Shown piece after piece: positions 6,934 to 8,403 of a stretch of 8,403 bases of DNA; within the stretch, counting starts at the first letter, position 1, and every line of letters begins with the position of its first letter. The notes beneath the pieces were generated by a model. That model was not told the origin of the DNA and did no database searches. It saw only the letters and a list, made by a program, of their open reading frames with translations. This stretch comes from Candidatus Egaibacter danicus. Lineage in GTDB: Bacteria; Pseudomonadota; Gammaproteobacteria; Burkholderiales; Burkholderiaceae. The translations under genes and the position numbers were made by a program. The stretch covers positions 1 to 8,403 of the forward strand of contig JAABRC010000066.1 in the NCBI GenBank assembly GCA_011391115.1, given 5' to 3'.

Positions 6934-6949
6934 TGGCCCAAACCTTGCT
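6934..6949 (+). promoter_or_regulatory. Sigma-54 (RpoN) promoter of the ATP-grasp gene
   Basis: The element TGGCCCAAACCTTGCT matches 10 of 12 specified bases of the sigma-54 consensus TGGCACGNNNNTTGCW, with GG (6935-6936) and GC (6947-6948) exactly 10 nt apart. The predicted start is near 6960, about 31 nt before the ATG at 6991 and 16 nt before the Shine-Dalgarno sequence, so the geometry is right. It lies in the 76-bp gap after comEC. It shares TGGC and CCTTGCT with the minus-strand element at 4425-4440. No comparably good sigma-70 promoter is seen in this gap. Confidence 0.72.
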
Positions 6950-6975
6950 TGGAGAAACTGAGATAAGCTGAGGCC

Positions 6976-6980
6976 AGGAG
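6976..6980 (+). promoter_or_regulatory. Shine-Dalgarno AGGAG deciding the ATP-grasp start
   Basis: AGGAG ends 10 nt before the ATG at 6991. It touches a second ATG at 6981, which opens only a five-codon frame ending in a TAA (6996-6998) just inside the real gene. The spacing therefore selects 6991. Confidence 0.75.
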
Positions 6981-6990
6981 ATGAGTCGCC

Positions 6991-8403
6991 ATGCATAAAT
7001 TCGACGAGATGTACACGCAATTGCCCTACGAGTTTTTCTCGAAGGGCAAGCAGATTCGGGATCATTACAAGATTTACGATGAATGGCTGGCACGCCAGCC
7101 CGGCGACATGATGGCCAAGCGCCGTGAAGAAGCGGAATTGATTTTCAGGCGCGTGGGCATCACCTTTGCCGTTTACGGTGCCAAGGACGAAGATGGTTCC
7201 GGTACCGAGCGGCTGATCCCGTTTGACCTGATTCCCCGCATCATCCCTGCCCACGAGTGGGCCAGCATGGAAAAAGGTCTGGTGCAGCGCGTGACGGCGC
7301 TGAACTGCTTCCTCCATGATGTGTACCACGACCAGAAAATCATCAAGGCGGGCCTGATTCCGGCCGAGCAGATCATGCAGAACGCCCAGTTCAGGCCCGA
7401 GATGGTGGGTGTGAGCGTGCCAGGCAGCAACTATTCGCAAATATCGGGCATCGACATTGTGCGGGCTCCCAATGCAAAGGGTGAAGGCGAATACTACGTG
7501 CTGGAAGATAACCTGCGCGTGCCCAGCGGCGTGAGCTACATGCTGGAAGACCGCAAGATGATGATGCGGCTCTTTCCTGACCTGTTCAGCGCGCACCGTG
7601 TAGCCCCAATAGCCCACTACCCCGACCTTTTACTCGAAACGCTGCGCGACTCCAGTCCGCCGACCACAGCCGAGCCGACGGTGGTGGTGCTGACACCTGG
7701 CATGTACAACAGCGCTTACTTTGAACACGCGTTTCTGGCGCAGCAGATGGGTGTGGAGCTGGTGGAAGGACAGGACCTGTTCGTCAAGGACAACTTTGTG
7801 TACATGCGTACCACGCGGGGCCCCAAACGGGTGGACGTGATCTACCGTCGGGTCGACGACGATTTTCTGGACCCCAAGGTGTTCCGGCCGGACTCGACGC
7901 TGGGCTGCGCCGGTTTGCTCGACGCCTACAAGGCGGGGCATGTGACTATCTGCAATGCAGTGGGAACGGGTGTTGCAGACGACAAGTCCATCTACCCGTA
8001 CGTGCCCAGGATGATCGAGTTCTACCTCGGTGAGAAACCCATCCTGAACAATGTGCCGACCTACATGTGCCGCAATCCGGCAGACCTGAGCTATGTGATG
8101 GCCAACCTCAAGGACCTGGTCGTCAAGGAAGTTCACGGCGCAGGAGGTTACGGCATGCTGGTGGGGCCTGCCTCCACCAAGGCCGAGATTGAAGACTTTG
8201 GCAGAGCCGTGCTGGCCAACCCCAGTGGCTACATTGCACAGCCAACGCTGAGCCTGTCCAGTTGCCCCACGTTTGTGGAGAGCGGCATTGCGCCACGCCA
8301 CATTGACCTGCGGCCCTATGTGCTCAGTGGCAAGACCGTGCAGATGGTGCCCGGTGGCCTGACCCGCGTGGCGCTGAAAGAGGGCTCGCTGGTCGTCAAT
8401 TCG
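6991..8403 (+). CDS. Circularly permuted type-2 ATP-grasp protein (3' end outside window)
   Basis: The frame is open from the ATG at 6991 to the window edge (471 codons) and has no stop, so the gene is cut by the right border. The family is usually about 470-490 residues, and the last visible block (RVALKEGSLVVNS, 459-471) normally lies close to the C-terminus, so little is missing. The protein is soluble, of the circularly permuted ATP-grasp class (DUF404/DUF407 region). It shows GTERLIPFDLIPRII (71-85), YVLEDNLRVPSGVSYMLEDR (169-188), VDVIYRRVDDDFLDP (281-295), the glycine-rich nucleotide loop VVKEVHGAGGYGM (377-389) and HIDLRPYVL (437-445). ATP-grasp enzymes join a carboxylate to an amine or thiol through an acyl-phosphate; this group is predicted to form peptide-like bonds on an unknown substrate. 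In many bacteria the next genes encode an alpha-E (DUF403) protein and a transglutaminase, so those are expected just beyond the edge. A sigma-54 promoter and a good Shine-Dalgarno sequence precede it. Confidence 0.93.
   Translation, partial: MHKFDEMYTQLPYEFFSKGKQIRDHYKIYDEWLARQPGDMMAKRREEAELIFRRVGITFAVYGAKDEDGSGTERLIPFDLIPRIIPAHEWASMEKGLVQRVTALNCFLHDVYHDQKIIKAGLIPAEQIMQNAQFRPEMVGVSVPGSNYSQISGIDIVRAPNAKGEGEYYVLEDNLRVPSGVSYMLEDRKMMMRLFPDLFSAHRVAPIAHYPDLLLETLRDSSPPTTAEPTVVVLTPGMYNSAYFEHAFLAQQMGVELVEGQDLFVKDNFVYMRTTRGPKRVDVIYRRVDDDFLDPKVFRPDSTLGCAGLLDAYKAGHVTICNAVGTGVADDKSIYPYVPRMIEFYLGEKPILNNVPTYMCRNPADLSYVMANLKDLVVKEVHGAGGYGMLVGPASTKAEIEDFGRAVLANPSGYIAQPTLSLSSCPTFVESGIAPRHIDLRPYVLSGKTVQMVPGGLTRVALKEGSLVVNS

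Noticed and set aside
6981..6998. Five-codon ORF overlapping the ATP-grasp start
   Set aside because: AGGAG directly abuts its ATG with no spacer, so it is unlikely to be translated; a regulatory leader peptide is not supported.
6862..8301. Two long minus-strand open frames (6862-7617 and 7630-8301)
   Set aside because: Both lie opposite the circularly permuted ATP-grasp gene, whose plus-strand frame shows continuous family motifs. They are shadows.

Overview
The window looks like a chromosomal segment of a betaproteobacterium, probably of the family Comamonadaceae (Rhodoferax/Polaromonas-like). This rests on the GC-rich, coding-dense sequence, the protein families present, and two copies of a short repeat that I recognise from memory as typical of comamonad genomes. 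No search was run. There are no rRNA, tRNA, CRISPR or insertion-sequence features.

Layout. On the minus strand, reading leftwards from 4343, is a 1175-residue protein that joins a transglutaminase-like cysteine peptidase to a DUF2126 putative amidoligase (816-4343). A 235-residue ParA/TraL-like P-loop ATPase (81-788) follows 27 bp after it. Pointing the other way is comEC (4449-6914), the DNA-uptake channel. Behind it, and also reading right, is a circularly permuted ATP-grasp protein (6991 to beyond the window edge). Bases 1-80 hold no gene I can support, and no gap between genes exceeds 110 bp.

How the genes work together. The DUF2126/transglutaminase protein and the circularly permuted ATP-grasp protein belong to a set of families (usually with an alpha-E/DUF403 protein and another transglutaminase) that comparative genomics predicts to make and cut amide bonds in an unknown peptide or metabolite. 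Here the set is split by comEC. Both halves nevertheless have a good match to a sigma-54 (RpoN) -24/-12 promoter just upstream: 4425-4440 on the minus strand and 6934-6949 on the plus strand. Each keeps the exact GG-N10-GC spacing and they share the outer bases. This suggests the two halves form one RpoN-controlled regulon, possibly linked to nitrogen status, and that the ATPase is co-expressed with the amidoligase.

A second notable signal lies inside comEC. Two copies of a roughly 45-bp repeat, in opposite orientation and about 1 kb apart (4613-4657 minus, 5658-5702 plus), are read through in frame and contribute residues to ComEC. This resembles the way Rickettsia palindromic elements sit inside genes.
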